Shown here piece by piece: positions 1-6,786 of a stretch of 8,407 nucleotides of DNA (positions are counted from its first letter, which is position 1; the number at the start of each line of letters is the position of its first letter). The notes beneath the pieces are model-generated. The model was not told where the DNA came from and searched no databases. It was given only the letters and a program-made list of their open reading frames with translations. Source of the DNA: Eubacterium sp. (GTDB taxonomy: Bacteria > Bacillota_A > Clostridia > Lachnospirales > Lachnospiraceae); the NCBI GenBank assembly GCA_024687845.1, contig JAILEL010000045.1:1-8407 (forward strand), written 5' to 3'. A program made the position numbers and the translations under genes.

Positions 1-4
1 ACAA

Positions 5-10
5 AGGAGG
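5..10 (+). promoter_or_regulatory. Ribosome binding site of the MATE gene
   Basis: AAAGGAGG followed by an 8-base gap to the ATG at 19 is a near-perfect Shine-Dalgarno site and fixes the start. Confidence 0.85.
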
Positions 11-18
11 TAGGGATT

Positions 19-1395
19 ATGACTGATAAGAAAACGGTTGATATGACAACAGGTTCACCTTTCAAACACATTCTGGGATTTATGCTGCCTACTCTGGTAG
101 GATATCTTTTCCAGCAGTTTTACAGTCTGGTGGATACGGTAATCATTGGTAGATTCCTGGGTGAGGACAGCCTGGCAGCTGTAGGGGCCACAGGCTCTGT
201 CAATTTTATGATAATTGGTTTCTGCATGGGACTTTGCTCTGGCTTTGCTATTCCTGTAGCTCAGAAGTTTGGAGCTAAGGATTTTGTTTCCATGAGGAGA
301 TTTGTTTCTAACAGTATCTGGGCATCAATCATGTTCACATCTGTTATTACTGTTACTGTGTATCTGCTTTGCAGAAGCATTCTGCTTGTTATGAATACAC
401 CAGCAAATATAATCGATGAGTCTCACACCTATCTCTCGATACTTTTCTTAGGTATCCCGATCACGGTTATGTACAACCTTTCTTCGGGAATAATGAGAAG
501 TCTGGGAGACAGCAAAACTCCTGTTTATTTTCTGCTGATTTCATCTGTACTGAATATTATTTTGGATATTGTTATGGTTAGACCGATGGGAATAGCAGGT
601 CCTGCACTTGCAACTGTAATCTCACAGGCGGTTTCTGGTGTGCTCTGTATCCTTTATATAAGGAAGAAATTCACAATCTTAAGACTCAGTAAGGAAGAAA
701 TGAAGCTTGACTTTTCTTATATCGGAAAGCTTCTATACATCGGAATCCCTATGGGGCTTCAGTATTCCATAACTGCTATCGGAAGTGTGGTTCTGCAGTC
801 TGCTGTAAATGTACTAGGTAGTACTTACGTTGCTTCTTCTGCAACCGCACTCAAGGTAAGCATTTTCTTCTGTTGTCCATTTGATGCGCTGGGTTCAACT
901 GCTGCTACCTACAGCGGTCAGAATATGGGAGCTAAACAATATGATCGTATAAATCGTGGACTCATCTGGAGTGCTGTGATTGGATTTGTATATTCTGCAA
1001 TCGCATTTATAGTGCTTGAATGCTTCGGACAGGATCTTGTGGGCTTGTTCCTTGAACAGCCAAGTGAACTGCTTCTTAAGAATACACAGATGTATCTGAG
1101 ATGTAATTCAATGTTCTATAGCCTGCTTGTACTGGTAAATGTAGTCAGATTCATGATACAGGGTATGGGATATTCTATACTTGCCATACTTGCTGGAGTT
1201 TTCGAAATGATTGCCAGGGGTCTTGCCGGATCAGTTCTTGTACCTGAGTATGGCTACAAAGCTGCATGCCTCGCAAGTCCACTTGCATGGCTGCTCGCAG
1301 ACATCTTCTTGATAATTGCATATATTTCAATAATGAAACGACTGAAATACAGAGCCGAAAACTATACTAAAACAAGAAAATTAGTTAAGGCCTAA
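19..1395 (+). CDS. MATE-family multidrug/toxin efflux transporter
   Basis: This is a 458-residue polytopic membrane protein of the MATE (multi-antimicrobial extrusion, NorM/DinF-like) family, which exports cationic drugs or metabolites in exchange for Na+ or H+. The N-terminal signature is clear: an LPTLVGYLFQQFYSLVDTVI block at residues 23-42, then GRFLG and SLAAVGATGS, which is the first-helix pattern of the family. About twelve hydrophobic segments in two homologous halves (about 15-200 and 235-440) and the length both match a complete transporter. A basic tail (KRLKYRAENYTKTRKLVKA) follows the last helix. The ATG at 19 has a textbook AGGAGG at 5-10. The promoter lies outside the window. 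Substrate and coupling ion cannot be read from sequence, and such genes are usually present in several copies in this kind of organism. Confidence 0.95.
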   Translation: MTDKKTVDMTTGSPFKHILGFMLPTLVGYLFQQFYSLVDTVIIGRFLGEDSLAAVGATGSVNFMIIGFCMGLCSGFAIPVAQKFGAKDFVSMRRFVSNSIWASIMFTSVITVTVYLLCRSILLVMNTPANIIDESHTYLSILFLGIPITVMYNLSSGIMRSLGDSKTPVYFLLISSVLNIILDIVMVRPMGIAGPALATVISQAVSGVLCILYIRKKFTILRLSKEEMKLDFSYIGKLLYIGIPMGLQYSITAIGSVVLQSAVNVLGSTYVASSATALKVSIFFCCPFDALGSTAATYSGQNMGAKQYDRINRGLIWSAVIGFVYSAIAFIVLECFGQDLVGLFLEQPSELLLKNTQMYLRCNSMFYSLLVLVNVVRFMIQGMGYSILAILAGVFEMIARGLAGSVLVPEYGYKAACLASPLAWLLADIFLIIAYISIMKRLKYRAENYTKTRKLVKA

Positions 1396-1432
1396 CCGCC
1401 ATCGTATAATGAAAACCCTATATACCTTGAAG

Positions 1433-1493
1433 TGTAGTCTGTGTTATACTGAATCAATAATTCATTTGTGATTCGGAGAATAACACGACTACA
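1433..1493 (+). other. Long imperfect hairpin in the MATE 3' region
   Basis: The left arm TGTAGTC-T-GTGTTAT (1433-1447) pairs completely with ATAACACGACTACA (1480-1493) apart from one bulged T (1440). After a small internal loop, CTGAATCA (1449-1456) pairs with TGATTCGG (1469-1476, one T-G wobble), leaving a 12-base loop. About 22 base pairs in 61 bases is far more structure than an intergenic spacer needs, and no T tract follows, so this is not the terminator. It could be a processed 3' UTR element, a small RNA or a miniature mobile palindrome. The structure is seen; the role is unknown. Confidence 0.6.
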
Positions 1494-1532
1494 GAATATG
1501 ACTTTTAAAGGTAATATTTGAAAGTTAATCCT

Positions 1533-1567
1533 ACTGCTGTTCTCTGCTAAGATAACAGCAGTTTTTA
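1533..1567 (+). terminator. Intrinsic terminator after the MATE gene
   Basis: CTGCTGTT (1534-1541) pairs with AACAGCAG (1554-1561), extended by A1533-T1562, around a 12-base loop and followed by TTTTT. It would end the MATE transcript, including the long hairpin at 1433-1493. Confidence 0.8.
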
Positions 1568-1608
1568 TATTTCCAAATTACTATAACCAAAAACTTGTCT
1601 GGATTTCC

Positions 1609-1622
1609 TGACAGCACTGTCA
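1609..1622. promoter_or_regulatory. Dyad symmetry upstream of the amidase gene
   Basis: TGACAG-CA-CTGTCA is a compact dyad 55 bases before the ATG at 1677. It could be an operator for a dimeric repressor. No convincing -35/-10 pair was found beside it, so this is only a candidate. Confidence 0.3.
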
Positions 1623-1676
1623 AAAATCCTCAACATATCAGGCAATAGTAAAGCCCTAAAAATAGAAAGGCCCAAA

Positions 1677-3653
1677 ATGTATAAATCAAAAATGAGAAAA
1701 CCAAAATATAAAATAAAGCTTTCCATACTTTTCCTGATCATGCTTTTTTCATTTTCCTTATTCTCAGGTTGTGGAAAGGCTGATAATTCTGATGATGACA
1801 GGGAGAGCTCAGATGTATCTGATGCATCATCTGAAGATGAAATATCCGATTCTTGGGAGGAAGTAACTACGGAAGACACTTCAGAAGAAACGACTGAAGA
1901 CACTTCTAACAAAACCCCTGGAAAGGGAGCTCTGGTAGATGAAAACCCTGATGCTGCAAGTTCTGGCGATGCAAATGCAGGCAATACTCCAAAGGCTGTA
2001 AATCCGCGAAGCAGCATTCTCATTTCCATTGATCCTGGTCATCAGGGACCAAATGTTGATATGAGTGACATGGAGCCAAATGGTCCGGGTTCTTCTGAGA
2101 TGAAGATGAAAGCAACAGGCGGTACTTCTGGAAGATTTACAGGTGTTCCCGAATATCAGCTCAATCTTGACATATCTCTAAAGCTTCGTGATAAGCTGAA
2201 GGAAATGGGCTATCAGACTATGATGACAAGAGAGGATAACGACACTGCCATCAGCAACAGTGAACGTGCGTGTCTCGCAAATGATGCAGGTGCTGACATT
2301 TCCATTAGAATTCATGCTAATGGCGCTGATGATTCAAGTGTAAATGGTGCACTTGGAATGGTCTGTTCTCCTTATAATCCTTATTGCAGTTACATTTACG
2401 ACGACAGCTACAGGCTGGCAGACTGTGTACTTAGTGAATATATAAATGAAACAGGGCTTGCGAATCAAGGTATCGTAACCACCGACACAATGACTGGAAT
2501 CAACTGGAGTACTATCCCGGTTATGATTCTGGAAATGGGCTACATGACCAACGAATATGACGATACCAATATGCAGGACAGTGAATTTCAGGAGAGAATG
2601 GTCACTGGTATCGTAAATGGTATCGAGCGCTATTTCGAACTCCCAGAGTATAATCCTGACGACTACTCAAATGACTCTGGTAAGGGAACTAAATCAGATG
2701 GCTCTAATAACAGCTCCGATAATAATAGTTCTAATAATGCTGGCTCGGTTGAATTAAGTTCGGACTCTGTGAAACTCAGAAGTGAAGCCACAGACTGGCT
2801 TAACAATGTAAGAAATGAAGGTTCTCTTTGCTCAGCTTATATGAAGAACCTTAAGACTGGTGAAGTTATAGACCTGACCGAGAGCAGTCAGAAGGCGGCC
2901 AGCATCATCAAGCTTTTCGTTGCTGGTGCAGTTTATCAGCATTACAACGAGCTGCTGAACTATGGTAACTCTTCTGATGATATAGAATATCTTGTAAAGA
3001 TTATGATATCTGTCAGCGATAATGATGCCTGCAATTCTCTTGTCAGAATGCTTGGTAACGGAGATGCCGAGGAAGGAATGTATATAGTGAATTCCTATAT
3101 AGCTTCCCTGGGCTATACAAGAACAAGTATGGGACGTCTTATGCTGGATTTTGACTCAGCTGGTGAAAATTATATCTATGCAGCGGAGGTTGGAGATTAT
3201 CTCGAACTTCTATATAACAGTTCATCTGGAAGAACTTCAGCCAACAGCGATTCATCCAACAACACATCTTCTTCAAATAAACCTGGCAAGGGAGCTGCTA
3301 CTGGAAACTCCTCCGATAAGGGAGCAACTGGTTCAAATTCATCTAACAATGAATCTACGGCATCCTACAATGGCTTCGGTTCAACTAAGCGATACGTTGA
3401 AGGAGCAGACAAGATAATATCTTACATGAAAATGCAGGAATATACAGAAAAGATTCCTTCAGTCCTTCCATCTGATGTAGTTGTCGCTAACAAAACCGGA
3501 GACCTTGTAGATACAGATAATGATTGTGCTATCGTATATGGTCCGGATGCGCACTATATAATATGTGTATTTGCAGACGAACTAACCAATACGGCTACAA
3601 GCAGTGAAACTATAAAGCAGATATCATCTCTTACTTATGACTGCTGGAATTAA
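1677..3653 (+). CDS. Lipoprotein: N-acetylmuramoyl-L-alanine amidase fused to a class-A serine hydrolase domain
   Basis: This 658-residue cell-wall protein starts with a basic n-region, a hydrophobic stretch and the lipobox FSGC (Cys32), so it should be lipid-anchored outside the membrane. An acidic/Ser-Thr-rich linker leads to an Amidase_3 domain (about 115-320) with the zinc ligands His122 (IDPGHQG), Glu159 (PEYQLN) and His213 (RIHAN), and the catalytic Glu286 (LEMGYMTN). This domain should cut the bond between muramic acid and L-Ala. A Ser/Asn linker (about 327-362) joins it to a beta-lactamase2/D,D-peptidase-like domain with SIIK (Ser409/Lys412), SDN (447-449) and KTG (606-608). The ExxLN glutamate motif of true class A beta-lactamases is not visible, so a transpeptidase or carboxypeptidase-like activity is more likely than drug resistance. 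A Ser/Asn/Gly-rich insertion (about 515-572) interrupts this second domain. AGAAAGG precedes the ATG by six bases. Confidence 0.88.
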   Translation: MYKSKMRKPKYKIKLSILFLIMLFSFSLFSGCGKADNSDDDRESSDVSDASSEDEISDSWEEVTTEDTSEETTEDTSNKTPGKGALVDENPDAASSGDANAGNTPKAVNPRSSILISIDPGHQGPNVDMSDMEPNGPGSSEMKMKATGGTSGRFTGVPEYQLNLDISLKLRDKLKEMGYQTMMTREDNDTAISNSERACLANDAGADISIRIHANGADDSSVNGALGMVCSPYNPYCSYIYDDSYRLADCVLSEYINETGLANQGIVTTDTMTGINWSTIPVMILEMGYMTNEYDDTNMQDSEFQERMVTGIVNGIERYFELPEYNPDDYSNDSGKGTKSDGSNNSSDNNSSNNAGSVELSSDSVKLRSEATDWLNNVRNEGSLCSAYMKNLKTGEVIDLTESSQKAASIIKLFVAGAVYQHYNELLNYGNSSDDIEYLVKIMISVSDNDACNSLVRMLGNGDAEEGMYIVNSYIASLGYTRTSMGRLMLDFDSAGENYIYAAEVGDYLELLYNSSSGRTSANSDSSNNTSSSNKPGKGAATGNSSDKGATGSNSSNNESTASYNGFGSTKRYVEGADKIISYMKMQEYTEKIPSVLPSDVVVANKTGDLVDTDNDCAIVYGPDAHYIICVFADELTNTATSSETIKQISSLTYDCWN

Positions 3654-3665
3654 ATAACAGAGATT

Positions 3666-3715
3666 AAAAAATAGACAACTGAGAATTCAAACTCAGCTGT
3701 CTATTTTTAATTTTT
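3666..3715. terminator. Bidirectional terminator between convergent genes
   Basis: AAAAATAGACA-A-CTGAG (3667-3683) pairs with CTCAG-C-TGTCTATTTTT (3692-3708) with a single A-C mismatch and an 8-base loop. A-rich and T-rich flanks on both sides make it work in either direction, ending both the amidase transcript and the minus-strand LytTR cluster. Confidence 0.9.
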
Positions 3716-3730
3716 ACTATTCAAGAAAAT

Positions 3731-4150
3731 TTATCTGTTTTTCTTAATTGTATTTGCTGCTATAAATAAAATAATGCTTATTACAAGATCAATCACAACT
3801 ATAATTATGAACTTAATTCCCATAAAATCTACTACATTTAAAATCAGGCCAATAATACCAAATACAACTGATAGAATAGCCAGACCCCAAATAGGAATAA
3901 TCTTAGAACTGTCTTTTGCTCCTCTTAATGCAAATATACCAAGAATTAATGGCAAAATGCTGATCATAAACATGATAATTCCAGCTACCAAGGTAATTCC
4001 CATATCATTTGCATCACCAAACTGGGGATTAGCGGCAACCACAAACGCAGCAATAGTTAAAAACAATCCCACCGCTGTACCAAGGCCTCCCAAAACAACG
4101 CTTATGAACCCAACTACCTTAAGAATAGTTTTACTGGTATCTAAACTCAT
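3731..4150 (-). CDS. Small four-helix membrane protein, unknown function
   Basis: This is a 139-residue hydrophobic protein with four predicted membrane segments, connected by a short loop (NPQFGDANDMG), a charged loop (LRGAKDSSK) and a short turn, and ending in KKNR. I chose the ATG at 4150 (MSLDTSKTIL) because GGAGG at 4161-4165 lies about ten bases ahead. The upstream in-frame ATG at 4159 is one base from that site and the one at 4171 lies upstream of it, so both are less likely. It follows the DUF3021-like gene by 36 bases with no terminator between, and the shared terminator at 3666-3715 lies after it, so it is probably the last gene of the LytTR operon. I do not recognise a named family; a membrane partner or target of the regulator is a guess. 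Confidence 0.75.
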   Translation of the reverse strand: MSLDTSKTILKVVGFISVVLGGLGTAVGLFLTIAAFVVAANPQFGDANDMGITLVAGIIMFMISILPLILGIFALRGAKDSSKIIPIWGLAILSVVFGIIGLILNVVDFMGIKFIIIVVIDLVISIILFIAANTIKKNR

Positions 4151-4186
4151 TTTTTTCATTCCTCCACACAATTAAAATATTTAAAA

Positions 4187-4621
4187 CTACATGCCATTAT
4201 ACTCCCTAAGTTTTTTCGTGTAAACTTCTGCTCTTTTTCTCATCACCATAAAGTCTATCAAAACTGATATAATATAAAATGTGATTATGATTATGAAAAA
4301 ATAAATCCAAAGGACTGGGGTTCCCCCTTTTTGAAATATTCTCATCAGATAGAACATTATTATTTCTATCGGAATAAAGAGTATATAAAATGCTGTCAGT
4401 GAGAAGATAAATCCTTTTTTCTGAAGGCTCTGATTTCTAAAGCAGACTGCAAAACATATTGCCGCCCAGGAAGATAGTGCAAGCAGCTTCAGCAGAAAAC
4501 TAACAGATATTATCTCCTGCCCTACTATAAGTGATACAATTATGACACATATCACAAGCCAGGAATATATGAAGGCAATGCCATTTCGTATTATTATCAT
4601 TAACTTTTTTACTTTTTCCAT
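4187..4621 (-). CDS. DUF3021-like four-helix membrane protein
   Basis: This 144-residue protein has four membrane helices (about 14-34, 43-61, 70-93, 104-127), a short basic N-terminus (MEKVKKLMIIIRNG) and a charged C-terminal tail (MRKRAEVYTKKLREYNGM). Size, topology and position directly after a LytTR regulator fit the DUF3021 family, whose genes typically sit next to LytTR genes; in several such pairs the membrane protein holds the regulator inactive. The ATG is three bases after the LytTR stop codon and its ribosome site (GGAATAGGAA) lies inside the end of that gene, so translation is probably coupled. The family call rests on pattern and neighbourhood, not on a search. Confidence 0.7.
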   Translation of the reverse strand: MEKVKKLMIIIRNGIAFIYSWLVICVIIVSLIVGQEIISVSFLLKLLALSSWAAICFAVCFRNQSLQKKGFIFSLTAFYILFIPIEIIMFYLMRIFQKGGTPVLWIYFFIIIITFYIISVLIDFMVMRKRAEVYTKKLREYNGM

Positions 4622-4624
4622 AGC

Positions 4625-5068
4625 TTAGATTCCTATTCCCAATAGTTTTTTTAGTTCACCTGCATAGCGTCTGGACACTACTACATTCTCCCCATTCGTA
4701 AGTGTTGCAATTATGTTTCTTGTAATTTCCGGCTTAAGTCGCTCCACCTTATTAAGATGAATAATTGTTGATTTGGAGCATCTGAAGAAATCCTTTTTAT
4801 CTAATAGTTCTTCAAGTTCATATAGCCTTTTGTCTGTCATCAGAACTTTATTTTCGGTATAAATGAAGGTCTTCTTGTCTACAGATTCTATGTAAAGAAT
4901 AGCTTCTATTGCCAGCTTCACCATCTCTCCTTCATAGCTTGCAGGGATAAAAGCCCGGAAACGTTTAATGTAACGCTCCAGCTTAGAGATTTCGCTCGTG
5001 ATATCACGGCAGTGTATCTCTACCAATACGGATTCTTCAGTTTGATCTGTTTTTATATCGACCTTCAA
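4625..5068 (-). CDS. LytTR-family DNA-binding transcriptional regulator (stand-alone)
   Basis: This is a 147-residue regulator without a receiver domain. The first 40 or so residues are a short alpha/beta lead, and residues about 45-145 form a LytTR DNA-binding domain with the usual landmarks: an ILYIESVDKKTFIYT strand pair, RLYELEELL, FFRCSKSTIIHLNKVERL and the terminal TNGENVVVSRRYAGELKKLL. Such proteins bind direct repeats with the all-beta LytTR fold. The start is a TTG at 5068: an in-frame ATG just upstream is followed at once by TAA, and the AAAGG site sits 12 bases ahead of the TTG, correct for pairing through the 3' end of the anti-SD. It lies 32 bases after the upstream membrane gene and 3 bases before the DUF3021-like gene. 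Autoregulation of the operon is likely by analogy with related pairs. Confidence 0.9.
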   Translation of the reverse strand: MKVDIKTDQTEESVLVEIHCRDITSEISKLERYIKRFRAFIPASYEGEMVKLAIEAILYIESVDKKTFIYTENKVLMTDKRLYELEELLDKKDFFRCSKSTIIHLNKVERLKPEITRNIIATLTNGENVVVSRRYAGELKKLLGIGI

Positions 5069-5100
5069 CTTTTACATTTACCTTTCTGGTATTATTTGGA

Positions 5101-5661
5101 TCAAAGCTTCTTCACTTCTATAAAAAGGCTAACACAAAGGATTATCTGAGCAACGATTACAAAAATTATCATTGGAACAACTCCCCATACCATACATATG
5201 ATAAGTGCACCAATTGTATCCGCTATCGAGATTAACTTATATGCAAGGCTGTCATATATCCAGCCAAAAGGAAGCAGATGTGCACCAAATACCATTGCAT
5301 ATAGCATTACCATTGCTTCTGGTTTCTGATTGTAAGCCCACATTACAATAATGAGATAGAGCGTCTGATTCATTGTACAAAGGAATCCCAAACTATTGAT
5401 TGGATTCTTGGACTTCTTAAATATATCAGCTTTTATCAGTTTTGAAAACATAAAAGACAGTGGCATCAGATAACAGGAGCACATAAAAGTATATAAATTC
5501 GTCTTAACCACATCCTTATGCAGAAACTGCACTAATAGTATCAATGTCCATATTATTACTGAAGACATTATGAAAGGAAGTCCTTTTTTCTGGCTCTCCT
5601 GAGCATCTCTTTTAAGTTCGTGTAAACCACTTATACATTCTGTAAGTTTCATTGTTTCCAT
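5101..5661 (-). CDS. Six-helix membrane protein, possibly DUF7010 family
   Basis: This 186-residue protein starts with a polar helix (ELKRDAQESQKKG) and then has about six membrane segments (about 28-48, 55-76, 89-111, 117-138, 141-162, 162-183), ending in EVKKL. The pattern of a charged N-terminal helix followed by KKGLPFIMSSVIIW resembles what I remember of DUF7010 proteins; this assignment is tentative. The start at 5661 has CGGAGGT eight bases upstream; a second ATG three codons later is less well placed. It is the first gene of the minus-strand cluster and lies 32 bases ahead of the LytTR gene. A sensor or immunity-like partner of the regulator would suit the context, but nothing in the protein shows it. 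Confidence 0.8.
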   Translation of the reverse strand: METMKLTECISGLHELKRDAQESQKKGLPFIMSSVIIWTLILLVQFLHKDVVKTNLYTFMCSCYLMPLSFMFSKLIKADIFKKSKNPINSLGFLCTMNQTLYLIIVMWAYNQKPEAMVMLYAMVFGAHLLPFGWIYDSLAYKLISIADTIGALIICMVWGVVPMIIFVIVAQIILCVSLFIEVKKL

Positions 5662-5694
5662 ATTATTTTACCTCCGAATTCTTAATATGGGCAC

Positions 5695-5723
5695 ATCCTA
5701 CTACACAGAATTCCTCTCTTCAA
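5695..5723 (-). promoter_or_regulatory. Probable promoter of the LytTR operon
   Basis: On the minus strand TTGAAG (5723-5718), a 17-base spacer and TAGGAT (5700-5695) make a plausible sigma-A promoter, about 34 bases ahead of the 5661 start codon. Each hexamer matches the consensus at four of six places. Confidence 0.5.
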
Positions 5724-5731
5724 TAGATAGG

Positions 5732-5745
5732 GTACCAAGCGGTAC
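5732..5745. promoter_or_regulatory. GTACC-AAGC-GGTAC dyad upstream of the -35
   Basis: A perfect 5-base dyad, GTACC and GGTAC around a 4-base centre, ends 9 bases upstream of the proposed -35 of the LytTR operon. GGTAC also recurs directly at 5731 and 5741, ten bases apart. It is placed where an activator site would be; no match to a named operator is claimed. Confidence 0.35.
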
Positions 5746-5776
5746 ATAGGCAAATACCAAGATGCCGAAAATACCA

Positions 5777-5830
5777 CTGGGGACGGTTCCTGACAGGCAA
5801 CTTACTGCTCATCACCAAAACCGTCCCCAG
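5777..5830. repeat. GGGGACGG-type palindromic repeat (REP-like)
   Basis: CTGGGGACGGTT (5777-5788) and AACCGTCCCCAG (5819-5830) are perfect 12-base inverted repeats around a 30-base loop, which itself contains CCTGACAGG. The GGGGACGGTT core resembles a palindromic repeat that I know from many clostridial genomes, often linked to REP-associated IS200-like transposases. No transposase is present here. It lies between the lipoprotein stop (5854) and the LytTR promoter and might also stop read-through, though the T tract is poor. Confidence 0.6.
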
Positions 5831-5853
5831 TATTTCTATGATAAATCTCCCTT

Positions 5854-6576
5854 TTAATCCAAATTCACTGGATCCCAACCATAATCCTGATATTTCGTAA
5901 CCGGCACATTGTGACTCTTCACAAAATCCGAAATAACAGCTTTTCTTTCTGCGTTTCTCTTATCATCATCTGAATATGTTGCACTAAACTGATCGTATCT
6001 ATCTCCAAAGATTTCCTTTGCACTCTCTTCATAGTCAGAGCCATCTGCCACCTGCTCAAACTCAGTTATCACATATTCTGCATCTGTTTTTTTGAGATGC
6101 ATACAACCCGGATGTGAACCACCTGATACAGATATAAGGGTATCGCCCTCCATATCATAGTTTTCATACCAGAATGCACCCCAAACCTTAATATCCTCAG
6201 AATCACTCTCATCCCTGTCAACTATGAGCATATAAGGAATTCCAACATCTGCCTTATCATAGTACTTTCCTATTTCAGCAACCAAATACTGATCGATTGC
6301 ATTTATAATGCCATCATCACCAGTATATTTATATTCGCCATAAGACCATTCGGCGTCTGATTCAGAGGCTTCTTTTGTAACTGTTTGAACATCACTGTCA
6401 TCCTGCTTAGCTTCAGTAGTTTCCTCTTCCTTTGCAGACATATTGTCTTCTGTCTCAACCTCTGTAACCACCTCAGTTACAGTTTGTGAAGCTGTCTCAT
6501 TTTTCTCATTCGAACCACATCCACCGAGAAATGTAAGCCCAATAACAGCACTTAATATCAATATCTTCTTCTTCAT
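5854..6576 (-). CDS. Lipoprotein with conserved C-terminal domain, function unknown
   Basis: This is a 240-residue lipoprotein. The signal peptide MKKKILILSAVIGLTFLGGC gives a good lipobox (LGGC, Cys20). A Glu/Thr-rich disordered linker (about 21-75) spaces the folded part from the membrane. The domain at about 78-240 has IDQYLVAEIGKYYDKADVGI, an aromatic VWGAFWYENYD strand, SGGSHPGCMHLKK, a QVADGSDYEESAKEIFGDRY stretch and a C-terminal YQDYGWDPVNL. I remember similar secreted proteins in gut Lachnospiraceae but know no function. I chose the ATG at 6576 because it begins a proper signal peptide and has an AAAGAGGG site upstream; the frame stays open to 6651, but that extension has no lipoprotein logic. 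It appears to be monocistronic and divergent from the 6847 gene. Confidence 0.85.
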   Translation of the reverse strand: MKKKILILSAVIGLTFLGGCGSNEKNETASQTVTEVVTEVETEDNMSAKEEETTEAKQDDSDVQTVTKEASESDAEWSYGEYKYTGDDGIINAIDQYLVAEIGKYYDKADVGIPYMLIVDRDESDSEDIKVWGAFWYENYDMEGDTLISVSGGSHPGCMHLKKTDAEYVITEFEQVADGSDYEESAKEIFGDRYDQFSATYSDDDKRNAERKAVISDFVKSHNVPVTKYQDYGWDPVNLD

Positions 6577-6627
6577 CTCATCGCCCTCTTTCCTTATTCT
6601 ATCATTCACAACATAAATCACAACTCT

Positions 6628-6633
6628 ATTATA
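6628..6633 (-). promoter_or_regulatory. Possible -10 box of the lipoprotein gene
   Basis: TATAAT on the minus strand (6633-6628), about 50 bases ahead of the ATG at 6576. No good -35 occurs at normal spacing; TTGCTC is 20 bases upstream. A second TATAAT lies at 6676-6671. Confidence 0.3.
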
Positions 6634-6786
6634 AAACTTAAATGACAACAAATGAGCAACATTTGCTTAGATTATAAAGCGTCATAAATAGTAACCATAA
6701 ATATTCAATTAAATGCCAAAACTAACAACAAAAAATAAAAACAGCATCGAACAAAAAACAGAAAGAATCCATCTAACTTGCGGCAA

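Noticed and set aside
1565..2029. 154-codon minus-strand open frame over the start of the amidase gene
   Set aside because: It is antisense to the signal peptide and acidic linker of a well-supported gene; the Ser-rich product is the mirror of the repetitive linker codons, and no ribosome site was seen.
3151..3417. 88-codon + strand frame inside the amidase/serine hydrolase gene
   Set aside because: It lies wholly within the KTG-domain coding region in another frame; the Thr/Leu-rich product comes from the low-complexity insertion.
4151..4171. Longer start of the small membrane protein (MCGGMKK...)
   Set aside because: The first codons contain the GGAGG ribosome site itself, so they are leader, not protein.
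3774..4175. 133-codon + strand frame opposite the small membrane protein
   Set aside because: It is antisense to a gene with a good ribosome site and membrane topology, and runs across that gene's start region.
6577..6651. 25-residue N-terminal extension of the lipoprotein
   Set aside because: It would bury the signal peptide behind extra residues; the ATG at 6576 begins a clean lipoprotein signal with its own ribosome site.
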